Source: Streptomyces sp. UNOC14_S4
GTDB lineage: Bacteria; Actinomycetota; Actinomycetes; Streptomycetales; Streptomycetaceae
Direction of reading: 5' to 3'
NCBI RefSeq assembly: GCF_020740835.1
Contig: NZ_JAINFC010000013.1
Coordinates: forward strand, 1 to 35,458
DNA: 35,458 bases
This document shows positions 22,635-30,395 of this stretch, one piece after another. Positions within the stretch are counted from its first letter, which is position 1. Every line of letters starts with the position of its first letter. The notes below the pieces were generated by a model. That model saw only the letters and a program-made list of their open reading frames with translations, had not been told where the DNA came from and ran no database searches. A program made the position numbers and the translations under genes.

Positions 22635-23267
22635 GTGGGGTTCCAGTGTGATCCCGAGTTCCAGTGGTTTGAGCAGTCGCCCAAGGTGGAGGTGCAGAGG
22701 CGGGTGCTGCTGGCTCTCGATGCCGTCAGCAAGGCCCGGGCCTGCGATCTTCACAGGACCCTCGACATCGTTGGCCACCCTGACTCGATCACCCGGCTGA
22801 ACGACGCTTGCCAGGCGCTCATAGAGCGCGGCTTGGTCCAGGGCGATGTCCTCGACGACGAACGATGCAGCTCAGGGGAAATCTGGCTTACCGAGGAGGG
22901 CCGGGCGGAAGCCCGGTTCATCCGTAACGAGTGGGCACAGTACCGGCTCTGGGAGTCGGATGCGAACGGCGTCAAGTATCCGGAGGCGGAGAAGCTCAAC
23001 CTTCAGTACGCCGAGAACTACCGGCAGATCGTCTTCTACTTCCACGACCTGGTGTTCTTCTATTCCGAGGCGCATTACTTCGCCTGCTGGACGAGAGGTG
23101 AGCCGCTGATCAAGCTCTACCACCCCAATGGCTGGGTCGCCGATCTGATCTCCTTCCCTCTGGACCACACACCTGCCGAGGATGAAGTCATCACCACGGC
23201 AGGTCTGTTCGCCCCAGTGGCCACGATTCTCTACAAGGACTCTGTCTACCCACGAGAGGACATCTGA
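22635..23267 (+). CDS. winged-helix domain protein
   Basis: A 210-aa protein from a GTG with AGAAGGAGAAG upstream; the frame extends further but crosses the terminator. Residues ~18-95 read as a winged helix: LLALDAVSKARACDLHRTL, ITRLNDACQALIERGLV, then GEIWLTEEGRAEARF for the wing. The C-terminal half is aromatic and beta-rich (QIVFYFHDLVFFYSEAHYF). A MarR-like DNA-binding role is plausible from the fold pattern. It is followed directly by 23268. Confidence 0.76.
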   Translation: MGFQCDPEFQWFEQSPKVEVQRRVLLALDAVSKARACDLHRTLDIVGHPDSITRLNDACQALIERGLVQGDVLDDERCSSGEIWLTEEGRAEARFIRNEWAQYRLWESDANGVKYPEAEKLNLQYAENYRQIVFYFHDLVFFYSEAHYFACWTRGEPLIKLYHPNGWVADLISFPLDHTPAEDEVITTAGLFAPVATILYKDSVYPREDI

Positions 23268-23558
23268 ATGGAATTCCCTGGCGGCCTCGTACTGAAGGTT
23301 CATGTCGAGTCCCACGGTAGCTGGTTCGGAGTGTGGCGCGGCGGCGAGTACATCAACATCTACGCGAATGAGGCTGATGCGAAGATTGACGCGCTCAGCG
23401 GCAACGCCCAGGGATGTGTGCACTGCATCAACACTACTGGCGACGACTTCGGGCATGACTTGGAGGAGTATATGCGTAACGAAGTCGAATCGTGGGCCGA
23501 AGAGTGGGGCGACGATTACTGCGCCCAGGGCCCGGAGAGGGAGGAGAACCTTGACTGA
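23268..23558 (+). CDS. acidic hypothetical protein
   Basis: A 96-aa protein; the ATG abuts the previous TGA and GAGAGGA lies upstream. It begins with beta strands (HGSWFGVWRGGEYINIYAN) and turns acidic, ending EEENLD-like after EWGDDYCAQGPE. It overlaps the next gene by 8 bases. No family recognised. Confidence 0.72.
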   Translation: MEFPGGLVLKVHVESHGSWFGVWRGGEYINIYANEADAKIDALSGNAQGCVHCINTTGDDFGHDLEEYMRNEVESWAEEWGDDYCAQGPEREENLD

Positions 23559-24426
23559 TATCTATGAGACCAGCGAGCAGCGTGCGGGGCGTCTTGGCAT
23601 GGAGATTTGGCTGAGCCTGCTCCCCCACGTCGATCAGCCGGTGCCGTTGGAGCGTCGAAGTGCCGAGGATGCTCCCGCGGCTGAGTACCGGCTGACTGAG
23701 GTGACCGACACCGCGCAATTGCGTTCCGGGGATCTGATCGTCCTGTACAACCCCATACACAAACGCGAGAGCCAGCGCATCATAGGTCGTGGTTCTGCAC
23801 GAGAAGCTGTACAGGTTCGGAACTCCGCAGTGTGCCGCGTTGAGTCAGTGTCCCCCAAGACCATCCGTGTACACAGGTTCATTCACATCCCCCTAGGAGG
23901 ATGGGGATCGTGTGACCCTGACAAAGTCGGGCTACCTAAGGATTACGACGAACACATCCGTGTGGCCATCGGCTCGCAGCAGAAGATGATCGCACGTCTG
24001 GGCCACGTCGACGACTTCGTTGCAGGCTTCAAAGCTCACCCCGAGTTCAGCGCGTGGCGTGACGCTTACGTGGCTGTCATGACAGAGCAGGATGTTGTCC
24101 GTGCCGCCAATCGTGCCCGCATGGAGGAGCGGGACCGGCGGCGGCAGCCTCTACTCGACGCCGCCGATGGGCTGAACTCGATCTTGGGTGACAGGGTGGT
24201 TGGCCTTGAAAGCTTCGGTCTTGGGCTCGACGAAATTGGGAACGTTGAGTTCCCAGTCAAGTGGTTCGGAGAGGGAAACCGGCTTGTGATCTACCTGGCT
24301 GGGCTGCACGCCGTTGGCGAGATCGATGCCTCCGTGTATGCCGAAGGGATCGGATATCTGCGCGCCCTGGGGTTGTGTGATGCCGATGCGTCCGGCGATG
24401 GCATCCACGAGGCGGAGGGCGCGTGA
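23551..24426 (+). CDS. hypothetical protein, 291 aa
   Basis: Starts at TTG 23551 with GGGAGGAGAACC directly upstream, overlapping the previous gene. A central SH3-like segment (LRSGDLIVLYNPIH, RVESVSPKTIRVHRF) is followed by a helical region with a basic patch (NRARMEERDRRRQPLLDA) and a C-terminal alpha/beta part. It overlaps the next gene in GTGA. Function unknown; one of the largest products in the arm. Confidence 0.76.
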   Translation: MTDIYETSEQRAGRLGMEIWLSLLPHVDQPVPLERRSAEDAPAAEYRLTEVTDTAQLRSGDLIVLYNPIHKRESQRIIGRGSAREAVQVRNSAVCRVESVSPKTIRVHRFIHIPLGGWGSCDPDKVGLPKDYDEHIRVAIGSQQKMIARLGHVDDFVAGFKAHPEFSAWRDAYVAVMTEQDVVRAANRARMEERDRRRQPLLDAADGLNSILGDRVVGLESFGLGLDEIGNVEFPVKWFGEGNRLVIYLAGLHAVGEIDASVYAEGIGYLRALGLCDADASGDGIHEAEGA

Positions 24427-24573
24427 CCAGCGCAGAGAACCCCATCGCCAGCGACGGCCTCACCGCGGAGCAGTTCTTGGCCAAGCTGTTTGCCGTCCGA
24501 GTACTGCGCCCAGTGCGGCGGCGTCGAGCACCACGAGGCTGAGCACGACCGTCTGAGGAGGATGCAGCAATGA
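24423..24573 (+). pseudogene. small zinc-ribbon gene with a +1 frameshift at a T-run
   Basis: The GTG at 24423 overlaps the previous TGA and reads AENPIASDGLTAEQFLAKL. At CTGTTTGCC (24486-24494) the frame leaves sense and meets a stop at 24541. In the +1 frame the text resumes as PSEYCAQCGGVEHHEAEHD and ends exactly in an ATGA overlap with the 24570 gene. Removing one T from the TTT gives a 49-aa zinc-ribbon protein. An inserted T or sequencing error is simplest; programmed +1 shifting is possible. Confidence 0.6.
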
Positions 24574-24917
24574 GCCACCACTACCACGTCGGTTGCAACA
24601 TGATCGGCCAAGAGCCGGAGGTCGAGGACATTCAGTGCGCGGAGGACGAGGACGCCGCCGTGCTGGCACTCGAAGCGCTACTCGGTGACCAGATGGACAA
24701 GTGGGCCGAGCGCTGCCCCTACTTTGGCACCGACGAACTGTGGGCTGAGTGCTCCTGTGCCTGGTGCAAACTCGCCTTGCGTATCGAGCGGTACAGCGAC
24801 GACATCAGGGACGATACCGTCGGCCACAGCCTGCGCGAGCACGGAACGGTGAGTGAGACCTTCTACCTCATGGAGTTCTGGATCAAGCGTGAGGAAGGCG
24901 CTGGCTATGCCGCATAG
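24570..24917 (+). CDS. hypothetical protein
   Basis: A 115-aa acidic protein; GAGGAGG lies upstream and the ATG overlaps the broken gene before it. Cys residues (HVGCNM, WAERCPYF, CSCAWCKLALRI) could bind metal. The TAG stop begins a GGTACGAC motif. No family recognised. Confidence 0.74.
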   Translation: MSHHYHVGCNMIGQEPEVEDIQCAEDEDAAVLALEALLGDQMDKWAERCPYFGTDELWAECSCAWCKLALRIERYSDDIRDDTVGHSLREHGTVSETFYLMEFWIKREEGAGYAA

Positions 24918-24924
24918 GTACGAC
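24917..24924 (+). repeat. GGTACGAC motif, on a TAG stop
   Basis: Starts on the G of the stop of 24570-24917. No terminator follows here; the next ribosome binding site is 27 bases on. Confidence 0.55.
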
Positions 24925-24962
24925 GACCAGCACCAGGACGTCTGCGCATGGGGAGGAATCGG

Positions 24963-25430
24963 ATGTATGTCGTGAAGGGCAAGACGTGGGTAGTTTGTCA
25001 GCCCGACGGGTCGGCCATCAGGGAAACAGCCACTGACAAAGTCTTCCACTCCGGAGTCGAAATGCTTCTTTGGGCTATTCGAAGCGGAGAGATCAGACTC
25101 CACCTCCTGCGCGGCGGCGGATACCGAACGACTCGGGTGATAGAGGTTCACCTCATTCACCTTCCTGGAGATTCTGATTGGCAGGTGTTGCATTCCACCT
25201 TCTACTCCCTCCACAAGTACGAGTGGACCATTGAGCACTGGCGTGCGATGTACGCCGCGCAGCAGCGCGTGAAAGAGCTGTGGCACTACATCTCCGAAGT
25301 TGAGCCAGAGTGGCGTGACAAGGAGGAGGTCCACTACATGGACAGCAGCGTTGCCGTGATTCAGGTCGACAAGTACGGCCATGGGCGTCGCGTGATGCTG
25401 GAGTACCCGAGCGGAGACGCCTGTTACTAG
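24963..25430 (+). CDS. hypothetical protein
   Basis: A 155-aa protein; GGGAGGAATCGG abuts the ATG at 24963. A beta-meander N-terminus (MYVVKGKTWVVCQPDG), a central Arg/Leu-rich segment and a helical C-terminal half (AQQRVKELWHYISEVEPEW) are visible. It forms a single-gene unit between the 24917 motif and a strong terminator. Confidence 0.74.
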   Translation: MYVVKGKTWVVCQPDGSAIRETATDKVFHSGVEMLLWAIRSGEIRLHLLRGGGYRTTRVIEVHLIHLPGDSDWQVLHSTFYSLHKYEWTIEHWRAMYAAQQRVKELWHYISEVEPEWRDKEEVHYMDSSVAVIQVDKYGHGRRVMLEYPSGDACY

Positions 25431-25443
25431 TCCTGCGCCAGCC

Positions 25444-25489
25444 CTGTGCCCCCTGACTCCAAATTAGGTTAGGGGGCACAGTCGTTTTT
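25444..25489 (+). terminator. rho-independent terminator
   Basis: Perfect 11-bp stem CTGTGCCCCCT/AGGGGGCACAG with a 16-nt loop, then TCGTTTTT. Confidence 0.9.
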
Positions 25490-25538
25490 GCGCACAACAC
25501 TGGACCTAAAACCGGCCCTGCACGATCAAGGAGCATTC

Positions 25539-25727
25539 ATGGGACCGCTCGAACTCAGGAATCTCATCTGTAACGGACTGAATCGGCACCGCGGAGACAA
25601 ATATCAGCAGATTCTCGATCTGGAGAAAGTCTCGCCGGTTCCCGGGGAGCCCGTGGCACTCAAGGCAGTGTGCCCTGACCATAACGGCGAACTCCGCACA
25701 TTCTGGATCGAGATCATCGAAGAGTAG
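25539..25727 (+). CDS. 62-aa hypothetical protein
   Basis: AAGGAG precedes the ATG. The peptide starts with a helix (GPLELRNLICNGLNRHR) and ends with beta strands (VALKAVCPDHNG, RTFWIEIIEE). First gene after a terminator. No family recognised. Confidence 0.7.
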   Translation: MGPLELRNLICNGLNRHRGDKYQQILDLEKVSPVPGEPVALKAVCPDHNGELRTFWIEIIEE

Positions 25728-25761
25728 ACATCTAGTCGATCAGGAAGAACTTGGAGGTCTG

Positions 25762-26046
25762 ATGATCAGCCCCAGTGAGCTGCCGCAGTACAGTGCCTTG
25801 TTCCACCTCAAGCCGTTCGCTGATTGTTTTGCTGTCGACCTGGATAGCCCTGGTACAGGCTCCTGCATCGGCTTTGTGATCCAGGGGTCCAATAACCACT
25901 GGATAGCCAGGGCCAAGAAGGGGATGGAACTCGGGACGGCGGCCACTCCGGAACGCGCCATGTGGCTGGTGATCCGGCACTTCGTAAACACAGCACCTTG
26001 GCTATCTGAAGAGGCTCTAACCCGCTCGCAAGGGAAAGAGAACTGA
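25762..26046 (+). CDS. 94-aa hypothetical protein
   Basis: TTGGAGGT precedes the ATG. It is alpha/beta (FHLKPFADCFAVDL, GSCIGFVIQGSNNHW) and ends in a basic tail. It closes the unit before the 26075 terminator. No family recognised. Confidence 0.72.
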   Translation: MISPSELPQYSALFHLKPFADCFAVDLDSPGTGSCIGFVIQGSNNHWIARAKKGMELGTAATPERAMWLVIRHFVNTAPWLSEEALTRSQGKEN

Positions 26047-26074
26047 CGAACACCACCATATCCCACAAGCCATT

Positions 26075-26105
26075 CCGGTTCCTGAACTTAAGGGGCCGGT
26101 TTTTT
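26075..26105 (+). terminator. terminator ending in CATGCC
   Basis: 9-bp stem CCGGTTCCT/AGGGGCCGG with two G-U pairs, T6 tail, then CATGCCC. Confidence 0.88.
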
Positions 26106-26133
26106 CATGCCCGAACATCTGAAGGAGGACCGA

Positions 26134-27255
26134 ATGTCGAAATATACGGTGGACCTCAGCAAGACGGAGCGTGCATTCTTCGTAGTCGGCCAGGACGATC
26201 CGGACAGCGACATCATCTGGCATGTCGAGGACGCTCCCACAGATCCCTCTGTGGCTCAGGAACGCTTCGACGCGCTTTGGAACGAGGCGCAGGATGCCTT
26301 CGGAGTTGTGACATCGCTCCACGCCATTAGTCACGCAAACGCCGCGGGCATAGCCCGGCGCGACCGCGTCCTGGACCTGCACTCGCACTACATGCGCACC
26401 CGCAATGGCGGCATACCCGAGCGCATCACCGTGGACGCCGCACTGCGCGAAATCCTCCGCGCCCAGACCCAGGTGACTCATCGGGGGCAAGCTCAGTCCC
26501 AGGGCCTGGTCGATGGCGAGCCGATCGAAGTGACCGGGATCAATCAGCATGTCCGTATCGACTACCGCGACGTACGCGGCACCGTAGAGCTGCGCCCGGC
26601 CACCAAGGCCGAGACCGACATGGACATCAAACCTGAGGACGAGCGCTATGCCCCCGGTGACCATGTCCTCGTACGGAGCACCTTCTACCTTCATGAGGAC
26701 CGTCGCACGTACGTCCTCGACGAGTATGAGGGCACGGTGGTGAACTGGTGTGCCGGGCACTACAAGGTACGTGCCGTGCATGCCGGTGAGCACGGCGAGG
26801 GGGGCGTGCGGCAGTGCCGCGTTGATGAGCTGCGCCCGGTCCCACCGGCGGCTGAAGACGTAGTCGACGTTCCGCACGCCTTGTACGTGAACGGGGAGCG
26901 CAGACGCGAGGATGTGAGCGCCGAGCAGATCCGCCGCATCGTCGGCAACCTCCGCTTCAAGCGCGTCGCATTCCGCCAGGACCCCGCAGACCACGCCATC
27001 GTGGTGGAGAACCGCCGCTACGTGCCGCAGAGCCCCGCCACCAACAGCGTCGAGATCCGGGAAGGCGTCACATACGAGATGTACCGGGGGCACGTCCTGG
27101 ATACGGCGACCCTCATGGGCACTGGCGTGACTGCCGACGACGTACGCAAGGCGATAGCGATTGGCATACGTCGACACGCCACCGTGTGTAACGCTGACGG
27201 CACGATTCAGGTGGGTGGTACCTGGTTCGTTCCGGAGGGCGGCTCGCAGCGGTAG
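26134..27255 (+). CDS. large hypothetical protein with a repeated SH3-like motif
   Basis: A 373-aa protein; AAGGAGGACCGA abuts the ATG. It is modular: an N-terminal alpha/beta part (RAFFVVGQDDPDSDIIWH), a middle SH3-like barrel (APGDHVLVRSTFYLHED, EGTVVNWCAGHYKVRAV), and two C-terminal helical modules of similar shape (EQIRRIVGNLRF and DDVRKAIAIGIRR). It is a single-gene unit between a terminator and the 27319 hairpin. No enzyme motif is visible; a structural or adaptor role is a guess. Confidence 0.78.
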   Translation: MSKYTVDLSKTERAFFVVGQDDPDSDIIWHVEDAPTDPSVAQERFDALWNEAQDAFGVVTSLHAISHANAAGIARRDRVLDLHSHYMRTRNGGIPERITVDAALREILRAQTQVTHRGQAQSQGLVDGEPIEVTGINQHVRIDYRDVRGTVELRPATKAETDMDIKPEDERYAPGDHVLVRSTFYLHEDRRTYVLDEYEGTVVNWCAGHYKVRAVHAGEHGEGGVRQCRVDELRPVPPAAEDVVDVPHALYVNGERRREDVSAEQIRRIVGNLRFKRVAFRQDPADHAIVVENRRYVPQSPATNSVEIREGVTYEMYRGHVLDTATLMGTGVTADDVRKAIAIGIRRHATVCNADGTIQVGGTWFVPEGGSQR

Positions 27256-27318
27256 CTCGCTCCGCCAAGCCGGTGGTCGCCTCGCTGGTGCCGCGCCGTC
27301 TCAAAGCATCCGCTGAGT

Positions 27319-27361
27319 CCCGGGGACGTCGTCAATCACACAGGTTGGTGACGTTCCCGGG
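27319..27361 (+). terminator. strong hairpin without T-run
   Basis: 12-bp stem CCCGGGGACGTC/GACGTTCCCGGG with one G-U pair and a 19-nt loop. No U-tract follows, so it may be an mRNA end-stabiliser or attenuator rather than a terminator. A GGTACGAC motif follows within 11 bases. Confidence 0.6.
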
Positions 27362-27371
27362 GCTCGGCTTG

Positions 27372-27379
27372 GGTACGAC
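27372..27379 (+). repeat. GGTACGAC motif after hairpin
   Basis: Eleven bases past the 27319 hairpin and 54 bases before the 27433 start. Confidence 0.5.
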
Positions 27380-27432
27380 TCCCGACTAGGATCTACTGGA
27401 GATATTGCCGTGAAATGCGCGAGAGGTCCTTA

Positions 27433-27888
27433 ATGTCTGGAAGGGTCGAATGGTTCCGACCGGAGTACGAGGGTCGTTGGAGCGAGCTCGTGCCCACGAA
27501 AGAAGTTTTGGCCCTAACAGGCCTTACGAGCTCCAGGTTCTCCACCTGGCGACGCCGCCAGCCTGAGGAACCGAAACCGGTTTGCAAGAAGTACGCGGGG
27601 AAGGGCGAAGGCGCCCAGTTCTATTACGTGAGGGCCGAGCTTGAAGGGCTGCTTTCCGATCCCCCAAGCATCACCCGGGCGCGGTACGAAGAGATTGTCC
27701 AAAGAATGGATGCCCGTCTAAAGGAAATCCGATGGCTGGAGGAGCAGGAGAGAAAACTCAGCGACTCGCTCAAGGAATTCCGCCAGAAGAAGGCTAGACT
27801 CAAGAGCCTTCAAACACACGATCAACCCATCCGAGATAGATATGAGAAGGAAAATCCGAAGCCGCTGGAGGGGGCCTGTAGTGAATGA
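27433..27888 (+). CDS. excisionase/MerR-like winged-helix protein with coiled coil
   Basis: A 151-aa protein; GAGAGG precedes the ATG. Residues ~20-75 resemble the AlpA/Xis-type winged helix: VPTKEVLALTGLTSSRFSTW as the helix-turn-helix, PKPVCKKYAGKGEGAQFYYV for the wing and AELEGLL closing. Residues ~85-130 form a long coiled coil (RYEEIVQRMDARLKEIRWLE). This layout fits small DNA-bending proteins; it could be a recombination directionality factor for the integrase at 6382, or a regulator. It overlaps the next GTG start. Confidence 0.78.
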   Translation: MSGRVEWFRPEYEGRWSELVPTKEVLALTGLTSSRFSTWRRRQPEEPKPVCKKYAGKGEGAQFYYVRAELEGLLSDPPSITRARYEEIVQRMDARLKEIRWLEEQERKLSDSLKEFRQKKARLKSLQTHDQPIRDRYEKENPKPLEGACSE

Positions 27889-28165
27889 CATGAGTAACCA
27901 CGACTCAGTGACGGACTCGATCGTTCGCCAGAATGAGATGATTCGCAAGGCCCAGGAGTTCAGTAAGCGAAATGGATTTGAGTCCTACCGTATCCATGAC
28001 GGCAAGCACACGGCAGGCGACGTACACAACATCGCAGGGCAATGGGCATATGACGGTTACGGTCACTGCGTTGAGTTCGACAATGACACCGGCTGCATGA
28101 CCATCACCCCATCCGACGGCCATCCCAAGCTCGTGTTCAGAGGCCGGAAGAGTCCTGCCCGCTGA
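27881..28165 (+). CDS. 94-aa hypothetical protein
   Basis: GTG at 27881 with GGAGGGGG upstream, overlapping the previous gene; an ATG at 27890 is alternative. It is alpha/beta with a His/Gly-rich middle (HDGKHTAGDVHNIAGQW) and an acidic Cys-containing beta segment (HCVEFDNDTGCMTI). No family recognised. Confidence 0.7.
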   Translation: MNDMSNHDSVTDSIVRQNEMIRKAQEFSKRNGFESYRIHDGKHTAGDVHNIAGQWAYDGYGHCVEFDNDTGCMTITPSDGHPKLVFRGRKSPAR

Positions 28166-28230
28166 GTGTCTCGACAGATACGACATCCGGCCCGACCCGC
28201 TGAGGCGCGCGTACAGGAAGGTAACTCCGC

Positions 28231-28629
28231 ATGGAGCATCTCGAAGCAATTGAGGAACCGGCGGAATCAGCTATCGCCTTCCGGTCCGCGCCTCGCATCG
28301 CCTTTGTGGATAAGCGATGGTACAGGGAGACAGGACGAGACTTCCCATCAGGCGAAATGATCGGAATTGACTGGGAAGCGGTCCAAAGCGGGCCGATCCG
28401 CGCGGTCTGGACCATATACCAAGACGGAATTCAGCGAGGCAGCCTGGAGGGCCCACAGGAGTACGGAGGCAGTTGGTACGCCTGCATTACTGAGGCTGCG
28501 CAACGGAGCGACCACAAATACCCGGCCTACATCATCTCAATTGCACTCGGAGAAAACTTCGAGGACCGGGTGGCAGCTGCAAAAGCTGTCCAGGAGTGGT
28601 GGCTGAGTAATGAGGAGCGAGCGTGGTGA
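28231..28629 (+). CDS. 132-aa hypothetical protein
   Basis: GGAAGGT lies 8 nt before the ATG. The N-terminus is helical and acidic, the middle beta-rich (IRAVWTIYQDGIQRGSLEG), the C-terminus helical (RVAAAKAVQEWWLSNEE). A motif variant (GATACGAC, 28176-28183) lies in its leader. It overlaps the next gene by 7 bases. Confidence 0.74.
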   Translation: MEHLEAIEEPAESAIAFRSAPRIAFVDKRWYRETGRDFPSGEMIGIDWEAVQSGPIRAVWTIYQDGIQRGSLEGPQEYGGSWYACITEAAQRSDHKYPAYIISIALGENFEDRVAAAKAVQEWWLSNEERAW

Positions 28630-29792
28630 ACCCCGTGCCCGTCCCGGGCAAGCCGCCCACGGTCACCGCTGTGATCGCCTTTCTCAAGGCCGCCGGTTTT
28701 CAGCACTCCCGCTACACCGAGTCCATGAGCCGTGGCGCTGGCAGTGGCGCATTCGTCCGCCGCTCCGGCTTCGGCCGAGTCGCCGTGTTCTGGAATGAAG
28801 GTGATGGCCAGTTCTTCCACCGCATGGCCCAGCTTGGCATCACAGACGCGAGGGGCATGCCCAGGGACCCCCAAGCTGCCGTCCGTGCTCAGGACTACGC
28901 TGAAGCGCTCGCCTCTCGCTACACCGTCGAGGTGTCTGGCACCTGGGTATTCGTCAGCGCCCGTGAGGAGCTGCCTGCACGGCCGCCGAGGATTCCCAAG
29001 GCCATGATCGTACGCAAAGCACTTGTGGCAGCCAGAGTCATCGAGGACGTGGGTCAGAGCTCAAAAGTGTCCGTCGTTGACCAGCCAGACCACACCCGTG
29101 TTGCTGTCGGAGACGACGTCACTCTCCCCGCTGTCGTTGCCTCGCTGACTGCCGAGGGATGGATCTTCGAGCAGTTCAAGACTGTCGAGCACTTTGGCAT
29201 CAAGATCACCGGCTCTGCGCCCGATCGTCGTGCCCGCCTGCGCAAGCTTCGTGCTGTTCAGGCCGCCAATGAGTGCCCCTCCGAACCTGTCCCTGCGCCT
29301 ACGAAGGCTGAGACCTCCGAGGATTCCACCGTCATCTACAACGGCCTTCAAGACGGGCACGTCGAGGTCGGCAGTGGAGGAGCTCCCATCTACCCTCCGG
29401 CCACCGCTCGGACATTGGTCGAGCAGTCATCCGAGGATCAGGCCGCCCCCGCGGAGGAGGCCCCAGCCGTTCCTGATGTCCCCCTGGACCAGGAGCAGCC
29501 CCTGGAGCGCCTGTACAGCGGCGGCACCTTGTACGCGCCTGGCGTGCGTGTCACTTACCGCGCTCGTGATGGGTTCTGGCTGCACGGCGTAGTGCAGGAC
29601 GTGTTCGCCACTGCGCACGAGCGCAAGCCCGCGGTGCGCATCATGGTTGACACTCGGCAAGTCGCTCCGCCACGCCGCCCCCAGCGCTTCATGTCCGATC
29701 GCCCTGGCAAGCGCCGCTCCGACACTTCCACCGGCGTGCTGACTGTCGCCCTCGACGACAAGAACCTCAGCCTGGAGCGCACCGAGCAGTAA
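28623..29792 (+). CDS. 389-aa modular hypothetical protein
   Basis: GTG at 28623 with AGGAG 5 nt upstream. It has two related N-terminal alpha/beta modules (AVIAFLKAAGFQHSRY and PAVVASLTAEGWIFEQF both open a helix-strand unit), a long acidic Pro/Ala/Glu linker at ~225-295, and a C-terminal SH3-like barrel (YAPGVRVTYRARDGFWL) ending in a basic tail. The barrel resembles the one in 26134-27255. The two may be recognition adaptors, which is inference. Confidence 0.77.
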   Translation: MVNPVPVPGKPPTVTAVIAFLKAAGFQHSRYTESMSRGAGSGAFVRRSGFGRVAVFWNEGDGQFFHRMAQLGITDARGMPRDPQAAVRAQDYAEALASRYTVEVSGTWVFVSAREELPARPPRIPKAMIVRKALVAARVIEDVGQSSKVSVVDQPDHTRVAVGDDVTLPAVVASLTAEGWIFEQFKTVEHFGIKITGSAPDRRARLRKLRAVQAANECPSEPVPAPTKAETSEDSTVIYNGLQDGHVEVGSGGAPIYPPATARTLVEQSSEDQAAPAEEAPAVPDVPLDQEQPLERLYSGGTLYAPGVRVTYRARDGFWLHGVVQDVFATAHERKPAVRIMVDTRQVAPPRRPQRFMSDRPGKRRSDTSTGVLTVALDDKNLSLERTEQ

Positions 29793-29981
29793 GCCCTCCT
29801 CTCGGAGAACCGGCACCCAACTGGGCTGCTGACGATGCGGGCTGTAAGAGAGGGGGGCTTCGCTTCCTTGCCCATGGTGCGGCCGGTACTACCCCCATGG
29901 GTACGAAATTCTTTTTTCCGCCGAGTAGCGGACCGTCGGCTGCTATTCTCCCGTCAATCCACCACTACAGGAGTATTTTTC

Positions 29982-30314
29982 ATGGCACAGCAGGTCCAAG
30001 TCCTCCTCGTCGATGACCTCAATGGTAAGGAGGCGGACGAGACCGTCGTCTTCGCGCTCGACGGCAAGTCCTACGAGATCGACCTCACCACAGCGAACGC
30101 GGACAAGCTGCGCGGGGCCCTCGCGGACTTCGTGAAGTCGGCCCGCAAGACCGGGCGCACTGCGGGCGGACGGCCGAAGCAGGTTCGGGTGGCAAGCGGC
30201 AGCCAGGACACCGCGAAGATCCGTGCTTGGGCGAAGAAGAACGGCTACAGCGTCAACGACCGTGGCCGTGTCCCTGCCGACATCCGTGAGGCGTACGAGA
30301 AGGCCAACGGCTGA
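29982..30314 (+). CDS. lsr2: Lsr2-family nucleoid-associated xenogeneic silencer
   Basis: A 110-aa actinobacterial H-NS analogue that binds AT-rich DNA and silences transcription. The N-terminal oligomerisation domain starts MAQQVQVLLVDDLNG; the C-terminal DNA-binding domain has IRAWAKKNGYSVNDRGRVPA with the RGR hook at 94-96 that enters the minor groove, then IREAYEKA. CAGGAG precedes the ATG at 29982; the frame extends upstream without support. A -10-like TATTCT at 29945 lies just upstream. Phage copies can compete with or rewire host Lsr2. It sits in the AT-poorer context of its own silencing target arm. Confidence 0.96.
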   Translation: MAQQVQVLLVDDLNGKEADETVVFALDGKSYEIDLTTANADKLRGALADFVKSARKTGRTAGGRPKQVRVASGSQDTAKIRAWAKKNGYSVNDRGRVPADIREAYEKANG

Positions 30315-30395
30315 CCGCGCAGAAGCAGCAACCAGTCGCAGGGAGTCTGCTCAGCACCATGGGCAGGCTCCCTGTCGCGTAGAGGGAGGGGAACC

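Noticed and set aside
26017..27177. 386-codon minus-strand frame opposite 26134-27255
   Set aside because: The plus frame has a strong ribosome binding site and follows a terminator; the minus frame lacks both.
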